From NCBI RefSeq assembly GCF_016102285.1, contig NZ_JACFOY010000001.1:2358501-2422500 (forward strand): DNA of 64,000 nt, read 5' to 3'. Source of the stretch: Bartonella sp. M0177. Lineage in GTDB: Bacteria > Pseudomonadota > Alphaproteobacteria > Rhizobiales > Rhizobiaceae. This document shows positions 27,631-36,870 of the stretch, piece by piece (within the stretch, counting starts at the first letter, position 1; each line of letters begins with the position of its first letter). Both the position numbers and the translations under genes were made by a program. The notes under the pieces are model-generated. The model was not told the DNA's origin. It did no database searches and saw only the letters and a list, made by a program, of their open reading frames with translations.

Positions 27631-28182
27631 TTATTGATTATCGGTCATCAAATCCGGCAAAGCTTTGCGTAGCCTGCTCGCAATCAAATAGGCGAGAACG
27701 ATTTTCACCATATCTCCGGGAATAAAAATAAGATCCCCTAAAAAAGCTTTGGAAAAATCAATTCCGCCAATAAATACGAGCCCGATAATGCCGAAGAGGT
27801 GATTAATACAAAAAACGCCGACCATCATGATCAGTATTTCTTTTGCCGGTGTCAGACTGTTGCGAAAGAGCGAAAAGAAATAGCCGATAAAGCCTGCTGT
27901 AAAAGGAAAGCTGAAAAGATAGCCGCTTGTGGGCGCAAAAAATACCGATATGCCGCCACGCCCGCCGGATAAAAGCGGGAGCCCCGCTGCAACCAGTATC
28001 AGAAACAGAAGACAGGCGGCAAACCCCCTTTTTGCGCCCAGAATTGCACCGGACAGGATAATTCCCAAAAGTTGGGCTGTTATAGGCACCGGTATGACAG
28101 GCACCGGAATGGCCGGAAATAATCCCAAAACAGCTATAAAAGCCGCCAAAAGTGCCACTGCTACAATATCACGAACAGACAT
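27631..28182 (-). CDS. bioY: BioY, biotin-binding S component of an ECF transporter
   Basis: A 183-residue polytopic membrane protein with about six hydrophobic helices. The family marks are visible: ALLAAFIAVLGLFPAIPVP, the GAKRGFAACLLFLILVAAGLP stretch, and the SGGRGGISVFFAPTSGYLFSFP loop. BioY captures biotin at the outside and is energised by BioM and BioN, which are encoded just upstream on the same strand; only 12 bases separate it from bioN. No biotin biosynthesis genes occur in this window. Confidence 0.94.
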   Translation of the reverse strand: MSVRDIVAVALLAAFIAVLGLFPAIPVPVIPVPITAQLLGIILSGAILGAKRGFAACLLFLILVAAGLPLLSGGRGGISVFFAPTSGYLFSFPFTAGFIGYFFSLFRNSLTPAKEILIMMVGVFCINHLFGIIGLVFIGGIDFSKAFLGDLIFIPGDMVKIVLAYLIASRLRKALPDLMTDNQ

Positions 28183-28194
28183 TTTCTCCCCCGT

Positions 28195-28815
28195 TCAATT
28201 TTTCCCGTTTTTATTGTTCACGTCTTCATCAAAACAACGTGCCTCGATTGCGGCTGCAACATCGGCCTGAACTTTAAGACTTCTTATCAGAACCGGCATA
28301 ATGACTGCAAATACACTATTCTCCAACCCCCGCGCTTTTTGTGCCTCACGCACTTCTTGAGAAATATCGGAAAACACTGCAATAAATCGTAAAGTCAGCG
28401 AAAGCCCTAGCGATATTTTTGCCGGATTGACTCCGAAAACCCGCATAAATGAAAACAGTTTTTCAAAACAGGCCATCATTCCGGAAAATGGCGTCGTCAA
28501 GGTTACCAGCGTTGCAAGAAGAAGAAGACTTGATAACCTTATGACAATAAGGGCGGCACTTTCAAAATTCACCGAAAAATACTGGACGATGAATAGAGCG
28601 GCGAGAAGCCACGAAATTTTCTTAAGTTCTAAAACGGGTTTGAAAAATGGAAATCCGGCAAGAAAAAAAAGACACCAGACGACAATGAGAGAAACAATTG
28701 CCAATGGAAGCGACGCAAAATAAAAGAGCCCGATGCTCACGAAAAAAACAATCAAAAGCTTTAAGCCTGCCGGAAGCCGATGAATGAATGTTTTTCCGTA
28801 GCTCGGATCGGTCAT
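28195..28815 (-). CDS. bioN: BioN, transmembrane EcfT component
   Basis: 206-residue membrane coupling protein of the biotin ECF transporter. Several hydrophobic helices fill the first ~110 residues; the C-terminal cytoplasmic part carries the coupling helices with an AQKARGLE and [10 protein letters not shown] motif, the paired A-R-G/A-R-C signatures of EcfT proteins. It overlaps bioM by four bases, so the two are translationally coupled. Confidence 0.92.
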   Translation of the reverse strand: MTDPSYGKTFIHRLPAGLKLLIVFFVSIGLFYFASLPLAIVSLIVVWCLFFLAGFPFFKPVLELKKISWLLAALFIVQYFSVNFESAALIVIRLSSLLLLATLVTLTTPFSGMMACFEKLFSFMRVFGVNPAKISLGLSLTLRFIAVFSDISQEVREAQKARGLENSVFAVIMPVLIRSLKVQADVAAAIEARCFDEDVNNKNGKN

Positions 28816-29486
28816 GCCATCTTCTCCACATAATAGCTGATCGATTTTTGCGGTATATCGTCAAAGACGACTTTACCATGATCAATGACAATAGCCCGAT
28901 CGAAATTTTCAAGCATTTCAAGATCGTGAGAAACCACAATAGCCTGTTGGGAAAGTCCGAAAATTGTTTCTGTCATTTTACGCTTGTTTAATAGATCAAG
29001 CTGCGTAGTAGGTTCATCAAAAACGATGACTTCCGGCTCCATGACAATAACACCGCAAAGCGCGACAAGCTGCCTTTGGCCGCCACTCAAACTTTGCACA
29101 GATTGGAGCCGCGCCGCTTGAAGGTTGAAGCGGTCAAGCACATAATCGATCCGTCGCGCGATTTCGGCTTTTTCCACCCCGATATTTTTCAAACCGAAAG
29201 CAAGGTCTTCTTCAACAACCGGCATGACAATCTGGTTATCGGGATTTTGAAAGACAAACCCCACTTTGCGACGGATTTCTTTGCCATATTTGCGACTGTC
29301 GAGCGAATCCACCAGCACTTCACCCGATGTCGGCAATCGCAAACCGTTGAGCAATCGCACAAAAGTACTTTTGCCTGAACCATTGGCACCAATAATAGCA
29401 ATCCGTTTTTCGGAAAGTTTCAAATTCAAATTATCGAGTATCTTATGGTCGCCCGCCTCGACACAAACATTTTTAAGCTCAATCAT
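28812..29486 (-). CDS. bioM: BioM, ATPase of the biotin ECF transporter
   Basis: 224-residue ABC ATPase of the CbiO/EcfA type. Walker [10 protein letters not shown] (about 32-40), the Q-loop FQNPDNQIV, signature [14 protein letters not shown] (about 130-143) and Walker [14 protein letters not shown] begin at the ATG encoding [11 protein letters not shown] at 29486, where ABC homology starts; an in-frame extension to 29585 runs into plsC and lacks conserved sequence. Together with bioN and bioY it gives the bioMNY module known from Rhizobium. Confidence 0.92.
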   Translation of the reverse strand: MIELKNVCVEAGDHKILDNLNLKLSEKRIAIIGANGSGKSTFVRLLNGLRLPTSGEVLVDSLDSRKYGKEIRRKVGFVFQNPDNQIVMPVVEEDLAFGLKNIGVEKAEIARRIDYVLDRFNLQAARLQSVQSLSGGQRQLVALCGVIVMEPEVIVFDEPTTQLDLLNKRKMTETIFGLSQQAIVVSHDLEMLENFDRAIVIDHGKVVFDDIPQKSISYYVEKMA

Positions 29487-29556
29487 TGCAAATGAATTCC
29501 CGACTATAAAGGATTTTTTCCGACTGATTGGACCGGAACCACCGGTAATACAAAGC

Positions 29557-30363
29557 CTAATCTCGGGTTGGTCCTGACCAATCAACGCCCAACTCTTTCA
29601 GTCTTTTGACTGCTGTTGGTGGCATAGCCGGCGGGTTTGGATCAAGCGCGGCTTTCACGAGCAGTTCGTCACAAGCAGTTTCTGTATCTTTTATCAGGCG
29701 CGGTAAAAATTCGCGTTTATTGAGGTTTGCTTCAATAGGTGGCAGCACGCGGACACGAATTTTACCCGGATAACGGCGGAAATTGCCACGTGGCCAATAA
29801 AGTCCGGCATTGTGGGCAATGGGCACAACCGGCAAACCGAGTTCATTATAAATGGCAACAATGCCCGGTTTATAAGCGGGTTCTGCTCCCGGTTGACGGC
29901 GCGTACCTTCCGGAAAAATCAGAATTTGGCGACCTTCTGCCGCTTTTTCTTTCGCTCCTGTCAGAACCGCCTTCATGGCTTTCAAAGGCGAACCGCGATC
30001 GATAGGAATAATGCCGGTTTTCAGCATGTACCAGCCGAAGATCGGTATCCACGTCAATTCGCGCTTCATAATGAGCGAGGGGTCGTCAAGAAAAGGAACA
30101 AGACCGAACGTTTCCCATGCCGATTGGTGTTTTGGCGCAATGATATAGGCACCCTTTGGCAGGTTCTCGAGCCCTTCGATTTCAAAATCCGTTCCGGCAA
30201 TATGTTTTTGCAGAAATAAATTTACCCGCGCCCATGTTTTGGGAACAATCCATGCTTTTTTGCGCGGGAGGAAAAAATAGAACGGCGCATACAAAATCAT
30301 CTGGACAAAGGTTGTCACATAGAATGCTGCCGTAAACAGGATTGACCGGATTGCAAGAACCAT
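29557..30363 (-). CDS. plsC: 1-acyl-sn-glycerol-3-phosphate acyltransferase PlsC
   Basis: Acylates lysophosphatidate to phosphatidate at the inner membrane. An N-terminal hydrophobic helix (about 5-30), then the catalytic HX4D-type motif as KHQSAWE (Glu in place of the usual Asp, common in this branch), and [12 protein letters not shown] for glycerol-3-phosphate binding, with [10 protein letters not shown] downstream. 268 residues. It lies upstream of bioMNY (70-base gap) and may share its transcript. Convergence does not apply: all neighbours here run on minus. Confidence 0.92.
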   Translation of the reverse strand: MVLAIRSILFTAAFYVTTFVQMILYAPFYFFLPRKKAWIVPKTWARVNLFLQKHIAGTDFEIEGLENLPKGAYIIAPKHQSAWETFGLVPFLDDPSLIMKRELTWIPIFGWYMLKTGIIPIDRGSPLKAMKAVLTGAKEKAAEGRQILIFPEGTRRQPGAEPAYKPGIVAIYNELGLPVVPIAHNAGLYWPRGNFRRYPGKIRVRVLPPIEANLNKREFLPRLIKDTETACDELLVKAALDPNPPAMPPTAVKRLKELGVDWSGPTRD

Positions 30364-30435
30364 AATGTTTCCATTTCAAGCTATTCAAATCAATCTTGCT
30401 TATAGAGCAAAATCTTTCGAGAAAACACCTCAATA

Positions 30436-30458
30436 AAAAACGGCCCGTAGGCCGTTTT
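30436..30458 (-). terminator. Terminator of the dehydrogenase operon
   Basis: Stem aacggcc/ggccgtt with a four-base loop, flanked by A-run and T-run; located about 30 bases after the cytochrome c stop on the minus strand. Confidence 0.88.
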
Positions 30459-30486
30459 CAAATTTGTTTGCAATTTTCACACTTTA

Positions 30487-31782
30487 TTATTTCGTGCGAA
30501 CCTTGGCGACATCTGCCGCAGTGACAGCCGGAGCATCATTGGTCCAGCTCGAACGCAAGAAGGTAGCAAGTGCTGCAACTTCGTCGTCATTCATGCGCCA
30601 GCCGAAGCCCGGCATTGCAAGATCGGCAGGGCGTTTTTCGGTTGACGGCATACGTGAACCGTTAACGATCACGCTTAGCAATCCACTTGCATCCTTCGCA
30701 TTGACGATTTTTGCACCATCAAGCTCAGGGAAGACGCCTTTCGCACCTTTACCATTTACAAAGTGACAAGCATTACAATTGTCCATGTAAAGGCGGGCGC
30801 CAAGTGCCATATCCGGTTTTGCTTCAGTCAACATATCTGTTGTCTTTTTCGGATCGCGTACCTGTTTTGGTGCGTCACCTTGAAGAGCAATATGTTTGAG
30901 ATATGCAACGATTGAATCAAGATCGTCTTCGGTTGCAAATTGCATTGATTCTTCGACAACGAGCTTCATCGGACCGACAACAGCCGAATGACTGTTACGA
31001 CCTGTTTGCAAATAGTTCTTCAAATCATCTGCAGTCCAATTTGCAACGGATGAACTCGGGCTGCGCAAATTCGGTCCATAGAAACCGTCAATTGTTTCAC
31101 CGGTCAGGAATTTGTTGCTGTCGCTATTCGTTCCCGATTGACGGAACATGAAATCACGCGGTGTATGGCAAGCACCACAGTGGCCCAAGCTTTCGATAAG
31201 ATAGGCACCGCGATCAAGTTTCGCATCGTTGAAGCGCGGCTCGAAACCACCTTTGCCGGAAATCGCAAAGAAGTTCCAAAGACGGATTCCCCAACGCTGG
31301 TTGAACGGAAATGACAGATTGGTTTCCTTAACCTTGGCACTAACCGGTTTTACGCCATGCATGAAATAATCATAAAGCGCAACAATGTCGGGCTCGCTGA
31401 TCTTGCGATAGTTTTCATAAGGCATTGCCGGATAAAGAAGCTCGCCATTCTTGCCGATACCGTCACGCAAAGCATCACGGAATTGGTCAAGTGTCATATT
31501 CTTTATACCGTTTTCATCCGGTGTGATGTTGGATGAATAGATAATACCGAACGGACTTTTGACTTCACGACCACCCGCATAAGGTTGACCGCCGGGTGCA
31601 GTATGGCAGGCTGCACAATCAGCCATTCTGGCAAGATATTCACCCCGTCCCTGTTCCGGTTTGAAGTCCGGAGAAAGAGCTTCTGTCGGGCCGGTTCGTT
31701 TGATTGGCACAAACATGATTGCCAGAATGACAATAATTGCAAGGATTACCAATCCAATAATAATTTGTACTAAACGTTTCAT
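30487..31782 (-). CDS. Triheme cytochrome c subunit of a membrane-bound sugar (acid) dehydrogenase
   Basis: 431 residues with an uncleaved N-terminal membrane helix (about 5-25) and three CxxCH heme sites: C56-AAC59-H60, C202-GAC205-H206 and C336-NAC339-H340. This matches the cytochrome subunit of gluconate-2-dehydrogenase, alcohol dehydrogenase and FAD-glucose dehydrogenase complexes, which passes electrons from the flavoprotein to ubiquinone. It is the last of three genes, following the GMC subunit by 12 bases, and ends at a strong terminator. Confidence 0.93.
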   Translation of the reverse strand: MKRLVQIIIGLVILAIIVILAIMFVPIKRTGPTEALSPDFKPEQGRGEYLARMADCAACHTAPGGQPYAGGREVKSPFGIIYSSNITPDENGIKNMTLDQFRDALRDGIGKNGELLYPAMPYENYRKISEPDIVALYDYFMHGVKPVSAKVKETNLSFPFNQRWGIRLWNFFAISGKGGFEPRFNDAKLDRGAYLIESLGHCGACHTPRDFMFRQSGTNSDSNKFLTGETIDGFYGPNLRSPSSSVANWTADDLKNYLQTGRNSHSAVVGPMKLVVEESMQFATEDDLDSIVAYLKHIALQGDAPKQVRDPKKTTDMLTEAKPDMALGARLYMDNCNACHFVNGKGAKGVFPELDGAKIVNAKDASGLLSVIVNGSRMPSTEKRPADLAMPGFGWRMNDDEVAALATFLRSSWTNDAPAVTAADVAKVRTK

Positions 31783-31794
31783 CGGATGTTTCTC

Positions 31795-33564
31795 CTATGC
31801 CAAAGGCCGCGGGTTTTTGAGGTAATCGGACTTGATATTTTCAAGCATCCAATAGGTCAAAGCGCCGAGCGTTCCTGTAGGATTATGCTGGATGTTCTGC
31901 GGGAATGCATTGGCACCCGGAATAAACAGATTGTGGTAATCCCAGTGTTGGAGATAACGGTTCAATGCCGAACGTTTGGGGTCTGTACCCATAATCGCAC
32001 CACCCACAGTGTGGGTTGTTTGATAAATGCGGGTATCATATTGCTGGCCCTCTTTCATCGCCGGTTTCTGGCGATATTCATCAGGACCGATTGCCTCGGC
32101 AATCTTGTTGATCTTGTCTGTGATGAATTGCGACATTTTGATTTCATTATTGTGCCAGTTGAACGTCATACGCATCAACGGACGGCCGAATTTATCTTTA
32201 TAAGTCGGGTCAAGATCAAGATAGGCATCACGATAGGACATAACCGAACCGTGCTGGCCGATTGACATCGCATGTCCATACCAATCGCCAACCGCCTTCT
32301 TCCATTCCGCACCCCATGCCGGTGTGCCAGCTGGCAACGGCATATTGCGAATTGGCTGGCCGTTGGTCTGGCCTGACGAAATACGGCTGCCACCGATAAA
32401 GCCTTCTTTTGCCATATCAATCTGGTTGAAGCTGTAATCATCAAGATAAGAACCGTTACAACCGGTACCGACAAATGGATTGAACACTTTGTCCTTGAAG
32501 AACAATGTGCCACCGCCAATAGCAGTCTGGTAGGCGTAGTTCCGGCCGATAACACCTTCACCGGTGATCGGGTCATAGGGTTGACCAAGACCGGAAAGCA
32601 ACAACAGGTGAACGTTGTTGATCATGAAACCGCCGAGAATAACGAGATCTGCCGGCTGGAAGATTTCTTCATTCTTTTCGTTGACATAGGTAACACCGGT
32701 TACAGTCTTGCCGTCTTTGGATTTTTCAATACGCAAGACTTCCGACTTAACCCGATATTCAAAATTCTTATAACGCTTCAAAGCAGCCAAAACACTGACT
32801 TGCGGTGAAGCTTTCGAATAATTGAGGCAACCATAGCGTTCACAGAAACCGCAATAGTTACAAGGTCCCATTTGCATGCCGTAAGGATTTGTATAAGCCT
32901 CGGAAGCAATAGCCGACGGACACGGGAACGGATGGAGGCCGATCTTCTTTGCACCTGCTGCAAAGAGCCGCCCATTATAGGTATAGGGCAAAGCCGGCAT
33001 AGGATAGGGGTTCTTGCGTGGTCCTTCAAAAGGATCGCCACCTTCCTGAATTTTACCGTTCAGATTGCCGGCAGTACCCGAGACGCCTGCGACCTTTTCA
33101 AACATATCAAAATGTTTTTCCAGTTCGTCATAGGTAACGCCCCAGTCCTGAATTGTCATATCTTCCGGAATAATATTGCCGAAAGTTTCTTCGATATAGG
33201 AACGGGCTCTGAGCTCTTCCGGCTGTGCACGCCATGTCATGCCGTTCCAGTGGATACCGGCTCCGCCAACGCCGATGCCGGGCAGAAAAGAACCCAATTG
33301 GCGATAGGGGAGAGCAACCTGATCGAGGCCTCTACGAATCGTTAACGTATGATCGCGCGGCCGAACAGCGGTACCGAGACGGACACCGTATTTCAATTCG
33401 TCAGCAGGCTTCGGATAAGCAAAACTCGGAACTGTATCGCGGTCTTCACCACGTTCGAGTGCGACAATTTCCAAACCTTCTTTTGCAAGTTCGATGCCAC
33501 TGATTGCGCCGGTCCATCCGAGGCCGATGATGACAACGTCTTTCTTCTTCATTGTTTGTGTCAT
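31795..33564 (-). CDS. GMC-family FAD dehydrogenase, large subunit (gluconate 2-dehydrogenase type)
   Basis: 589-residue flavoprotein. FAD-binding IIGLGWTGAISGIELAKEG at residues 12-30; the GGAGIHWNGMTWR stretch (about 100-112); and a C-terminal THTVGGAIMGTDP..S segment with the active-site region H/N. A cluster of cysteines, C235-NYC238-GFC241-ERYGC246, resembles the region that binds an iron-sulfur cluster in FAD-glucose dehydrogenases. No signal peptide is present; export would be by hitchhiking on the Tat-bearing small subunit. The substrate could be gluconate, 2-ketogluconate, sorbitol or glucose; I cannot choose from sequence. Confidence 0.9.
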   Translation of the reverse strand: MTQTMKKKDVVIIGLGWTGAISGIELAKEGLEIVALERGEDRDTVPSFAYPKPADELKYGVRLGTAVRPRDHTLTIRRGLDQVALPYRQLGSFLPGIGVGGAGIHWNGMTWRAQPEELRARSYIEETFGNIIPEDMTIQDWGVTYDELEKHFDMFEKVAGVSGTAGNLNGKIQEGGDPFEGPRKNPYPMPALPYTYNGRLFAAGAKKIGLHPFPCPSAIASEAYTNPYGMQMGPCNYCGFCERYGCLNYSKASPQVSVLAALKRYKNFEYRVKSEVLRIEKSKDGKTVTGVTYVNEKNEEIFQPADLVILGGFMINNVHLLLLSGLGQPYDPITGEGVIGRNYAYQTAIGGGTLFFKDKVFNPFVGTGCNGSYLDDYSFNQIDMAKEGFIGGSRISSGQTNGQPIRNMPLPAGTPAWGAEWKKAVGDWYGHAMSIGQHGSVMSYRDAYLDLDPTYKDKFGRPLMRMTFNWHNNEIKMSQFITDKINKIAEAIGPDEYRQKPAMKEGQQYDTRIYQTTHTVGGAIMGTDPKRSALNRYLQHWDYHNLFIPGANAFPQNIQHNPTGTLGALTYWMLENIKSDYLKNPRPLA

Positions 33565-33567
33565 GAT

Positions 33568-34284
33568 TTAAGCCCTTTGACCTGAGAGTGAAACGGGCCC
33601 GAGTTTATAAGGAACATTGTCCTTTTCGACCCATTCGAGGAAGCTTGCACGTGCACCGGGGAACCCGATGTAAACCCATGCAGCCATGTCATAATTGCCA
33701 CCATATTGAGGATCTGCGAAATAACCTTCCTTGGTGTTTTGCAAAAGGAACGAGAAGAAATCGCCAGAACGCAATTCAGCAATTTCGACTTCATCCTTTT
33801 CAATACGCTTCAAAGCTTCATCCTGTTTTTCAGCGGGAAGCTCGGCAAAAATCGCACCATATTGGGCTTTGCACCATTCATTGATCTTCGGAATAGCAAT
33901 GCGATAGGCTTCGGCAGGTGAAGGTTCTGCCTGATAACCTGTGTAACGCGGTGCATCACGATTGAAAGGTGCCTGCCTGTACCAGTGGTCCCCTTGCCCC
34001 CATGGATCAGCCATTTGCTTGTCAATGAAAACCGGAACACGTGCTTCCAAAGCACCGGGTCCTTTTCCGTCTGAAGGGATGATTCGGGCAGTAGCGGCCA
34101 TCACAAAAGCCCACTCTTCAGCGTTAAAGAAAGACCGCTGATAGTTTTGTAAAGGAACCGGCCCTTGTGGCTGTGCCATAACGTGACGGGCCGATAATGC
34201 GACAGCTGCACATGCTGCTGCCCCAAGGAGAAGGCCCCGCCGCGTAATGGACAGGTTGGTTGCGTTCAAATTTTTTCGTGTCAT
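33568..34284 (-). CDS. Gluconate 2-dehydrogenase subunit 3 family protein (Tat-exported)
   Basis: The small subunit of the same dehydrogenase. It begins with a twin-arginine signal: SITRRGLLLGAAACAAVALSA (residues 12 onward, RR at 15-16), fitting co-export of the folded flavoprotein. The mature part has the subunit-3 pattern AEEWAFVMAATARIIPSDGKGPGA and DPQYGGNYDMAAWVYIGFPG near the end. First of the three-gene operon, three bases before the GMC gene. I use ATG 34284 (MTRKNLN), though an in-frame ATG four codons upstream (34296) is possible. Confidence 0.92.
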   Translation of the reverse strand: MTRKNLNATNLSITRRGLLLGAAACAAVALSARHVMAQPQGPVPLQNYQRSFFNAEEWAFVMAATARIIPSDGKGPGALEARVPVFIDKQMADPWGQGDHWYRQAPFNRDAPRYTGYQAEPSPAEAYRIAIPKINEWCKAQYGAIFAELPAEKQDEALKRIEKDEVEIAELRSGDFFSFLLQNTKEGYFADPQYGGNYDMAAWVYIGFPGARASFLEWVEKDNVPYKLGPVSLSGQRA

Positions 34285-34483
34285 AAATACCTCCACGATC
34301 GAAATACTCTGCCCTCGTTACACGAATTATGGCGAGATTTAAGCAACAAGACCGTGAGCTCCGAAAAAGTGATAAACCTTCAGGTGATTGTCACATTTTA
34401 AGCATTGATATCTTTATTCATTTTCTATTTTTATGTTTTCGTTTATGGTTCTCTAAAAGTTGGAAAAAGGGGGAGATATTCTC

Positions 34484-34900
34484 GTGAAACGGAATCACTT
34501 GAAAATTTTCGTGCTCGCCCTTTTATGCATGGCATGCCCGCTTGCCTTTTCTTCTGCCGAAACCCCGTCCTTTGGACCCGACGGTCGCTATTGCGGTTTT
34601 GTCTATAATGCCGGTTATCTGGTTCGTTTCGAAATTGTGCTCGGCAAGACCGAAGACGGTCGCCTGATCGGCACCATGACTTATCGGGATGGGGACGATG
34701 TCACCAAGGGGACGGTCGAAGAACTTGTAAAAAAACAGGGGCGTGAACGATCGGTCGAATGGAAAGATAAATATGGTTCCGGACTTGCCATCTGGAAATT
34801 TAATGAAAAATTTGATGAATTTGATGGCCTTTGGGGAACAGGTATGAACATTCCCCAATATACTTGGACAGGAAAACGCTGCAATGACGTCACCAGTTAA
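34484..34900 (+). CDS. Small exported protein, function unknown
   Basis: 138 residues from a GTG at 34484 with a strong gggggag ribosome site eight bases upstream (a TTG at 34460 is the alternative). A clear signal peptide (KIFVLALLCMACPLAFSSAE, then the mature part) precedes a small beta-rich domain with two cysteines (YCGFVYNAGYL and GKRCND) that could pair. There is a YRDGDDVTKGTVEE segment and a C-terminal WGTGMNIPQYTWTG. I recognise no named family. It overlaps thiD by 17 bases and probably shares its transcript. Confidence 0.7.
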   Translation: MKRNHLKIFVLALLCMACPLAFSSAETPSFGPDGRYCGFVYNAGYLVRFEIVLGKTEDGRLIGTMTYRDGDDVTKGTVEELVKKQGRERSVEWKDKYGSGLAIWKFNEKFDEFDGLWGTGMNIPQYTWTGKRCNDVTS

Positions 34901-35729
34901 GAAAAACGGAACTGTAATTCCCCGCATTCTTTCAATTGCCGGAACCGACCCTTCCGGCGGTGCGGGAATGCATGCCGATATCAAAACCTTTTCGGCCATG
35001 AAAACCTACGCCATGAGTGTTGTTACAGCCGTTGTCGCCCAAAATACGCAAGGTGTCCGGGCATTCAAAGCCATGGATGCCCATTTTGTTGCTGACCAGA
35101 TTGATGCTGTTTTCGAGGACATCAAAGTCGATGCGGTGAAAATCGGTATGGTGGCCAATGCCGCAATTGCCGAAGTTATTGCCGATAAGCTTATCCATTA
35201 TGGCGCAAGCAATATTGTTCTTGATCCGGTCATGGTGGCCAAAAGCGGCGATTTATTGCTTGAAAACGATGCCATAGAAATTATTCGCAACATACTTGTT
35301 CCAATGGCTGCCATTATCACTCCCAATCTTCCGGAAGCAGCGGTCCTTCTTAAAACAAAACCTGAATGGTCACTCGAAGAAATGCGAAAATGCGCACCCG
35401 ATATTCTGGAGCTCAAATGTCGTTCTGTGCTCTTGAAAGGTGGGCATCTTAAAACCCCGACAAGCCCTGATATTTTTTGTGACCGCCACGGTGTTATAGA
35501 ACTTGAAGCGCCACGCATTGCAACGAAAAATGATCATGGCACAGGTTGCACGATTTCGGCAGCCATTGCCGCTTTATTACCGACAACGCCACTTGTTGAT
35601 TCGGTACGTTTTGCCAAACGTTATCTCACCGGTGCACTTGCCGCTTCGAATAAACTCGAAGTCGGACACGGGCATGGGCCTGTTCACCATTTTTATGAAT
35701 TATGGCAAGACGGGATGATCGGCGATTAA
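34884..35729 (+). CDS. thiD: Hydroxymethylpyrimidine/phosphomethylpyrimidine kinase ThiD
   Basis: Ribokinase-fold kinase making HMP-pyrophosphate for thiamine. 281 residues. Hallmarks: SIAGTDPSGGAGMHADIKTFS at the N-terminus, the VTAVVAQNTQGV segment, VLDPVMVAKSG, ITPNLPEA and the catalytic DHGTGCTISAAIAA (about 213-226). No other thiamine genes are nearby, so a salvage role is as likely as biosynthesis. Convergent with the GlxA-type regulator gene. Confidence 0.93.
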   Translation: MTSPVKKNGTVIPRILSIAGTDPSGGAGMHADIKTFSAMKTYAMSVVTAVVAQNTQGVRAFKAMDAHFVADQIDAVFEDIKVDAVKIGMVANAAIAEVIADKLIHYGASNIVLDPVMVAKSGDLLLENDAIEIIRNILVPMAAIITPNLPEAAVLLKTKPEWSLEEMRKCAPDILELKCRSVLLKGGHLKTPTSPDIFCDRHGVIELEAPRIATKNDHGTGCTISAAIAALLPTTPLVDSVRFAKRYLTGALAASNKLEVGHGHGPVHHFYELWQDGMIGD

Positions 35730-35733
35730 ACTG

Positions 35734-36810
35734 TCATTCGTCCGGAAGTCTTGAAAACCGGTCGCGGTAATTTTGCGGCGAAACATGAAAGTGACGTTGG
35801 AAAACCCGTCTTAAAGTTTCTTCGCTGCCAAAACCACATTGGCGGGCTGTCTTTTTTATCGACCAGTTCTGTTCAAGATATTGTCGTGCAGCCTCAAGCC
35901 GGAAAAGCTCGATGGCTTTGGCCGGTGATGATCCGGTATCACGCGTATAAAGGCGGGAAAAATTCCGTTCACTCATACCGCATTTTTCGGCAAGCATTGC
36001 AACCGACAAGGGACGGGAGAGATTTTTCATAACCCATTGATTGAGGAGATTGAATCTCTCGTCCTCACAATAAAAATCGAGAAGTTCGCTGAACTGGCTT
36101 TGACCACCCGGACGACGCAGATAGACAACCAATTGACGGGCAACGGATTTTGCAAGATTGAACCCCAAATCTTCTTCCACCATTGCCAAAGCCATATCGA
36201 TACCGGAGGTGATTCCGGCAGATGTCCAGATCTTACCATTGCGGATAAAGATTGCTTCGTTTGTCCATAAAACATCCGGATAATCTTTTTCGAATTCGCC
36301 TATCCTGCTCCAATGCGTTGTCGCTTTTTTTCCATTGAGTAGTCCGAGCTTTGCCAGAGCCAGAGAACCGCTACAGACCGATGCTGTACGCCGCGTTTTC
36401 CGGTTCATCATATCAATCCATTGAAGCATGGCTTTGTTTCCGGCAAAGCGATTGATGCCGCGACCACCGCTGATAATAAGCGTATCGAATTGATCAGGAG
36501 TCAATGACAAAGGTTCAACCGCCAATTCCAGCCCGCTTGTCGTTCTGATTTTGTCATTTTCGGCTATTGTCAAAAGTTGGTAGGGCTTCACGTCACTTTC
36601 ATAAAGGTCATTGGCACTGGCATAAAGGTCATTGGCGCTGGAAAAAACCTGCATTGGGCCGGTAATGTCGAGCAATTGCGCATCATCAAAGCAGACAATC
36701 GCAATAGTTTTTGGTGCAATAGTTTTTGGCACAATGCTTGCCAGTGCAATAGGTGCCGAAAAATCGATCGCACATTTCTTACTTGGCTTAAATTGTGGGG
36801 TCTTTGTCAT
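35734..36810 (-). CDS. GlxA-family transcriptional regulator (DJ-1/PfpI + AraC HTH)
   Basis: About 358 residues: an N-terminal DJ-1/PfpI-like domain with the nucleophile-elbow SVCSGSLALAKLG and a C-terminal AraC/XylS double helix-turn-helix (SVAMLAEKCGMSERNFSRLYTRDTG and the KKTARQCGFGSEETLRRVFQRHF region). These fused regulators often control amine or peptide catabolism. Between the start and the first domain are two short in-frame duplications, PKTIA-PKTIA and SANDLYA-SANDLYE, which look recent. It is transcribed divergently from the DJ-1/PfpI gene 60 bases away, a likely target. The start is uncertain: ATG 36810 is used, GTG 36849 is possible. Confidence 0.88.
   Translation of the reverse strand: MTKTPQFKPSKKCAIDFSAPIALASIVPKTIAPKTIAIVCFDDAQLLDITGPMQVFSSANDLYASANDLYESDVKPYQLLTIAENDKIRTTSGLELAVEPLSLTPDQFDTLIISGGRGINRFAGNKAMLQWIDMMNRKTRRTASVCSGSLALAKLGLLNGKKATTHWSRIGEFEKDYPDVLWTNEAIFIRNGKIWTSAGITSGIDMALAMVEEDLGFNLAKSVARQLVVYLRRPGGQSQFSELLDFYCEDERFNLLNQWVMKNLSRPLSVAMLAEKCGMSERNFSRLYTRDTGSSPAKAIELFRLEAARQYLEQNWSIKKTARQCGFGSEETLRRVFQRHFHVSPQNYRDRFSRLPDE
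36601..36642. repeat. 21-bp in-frame tandem duplication in the GlxA-type regulator gene
   Basis: Two adjacent copies of ataaaggtcattggc followed by a six-base end (36601-36621 and 36622-36642), differing at two bases. Each copy encodes seven residues (SANDLYA / SANDLYE on the minus strand). Confidence 0.9.
36701..36730. repeat. 15-bp in-frame tandem duplication in the GlxA-type regulator gene
   Basis: gcaatagtttttgg plus one base, twice in a row (36701-36715, 36716-36730), one mismatch; encodes PKTIA twice on the minus strand. Confidence 0.9.
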
Positions 36811-36870
36811 AACTGCCAATTTAGCGTGCTCTATAGTTTTTTGAAACACATTTTTAAAAAGGGATGATCA

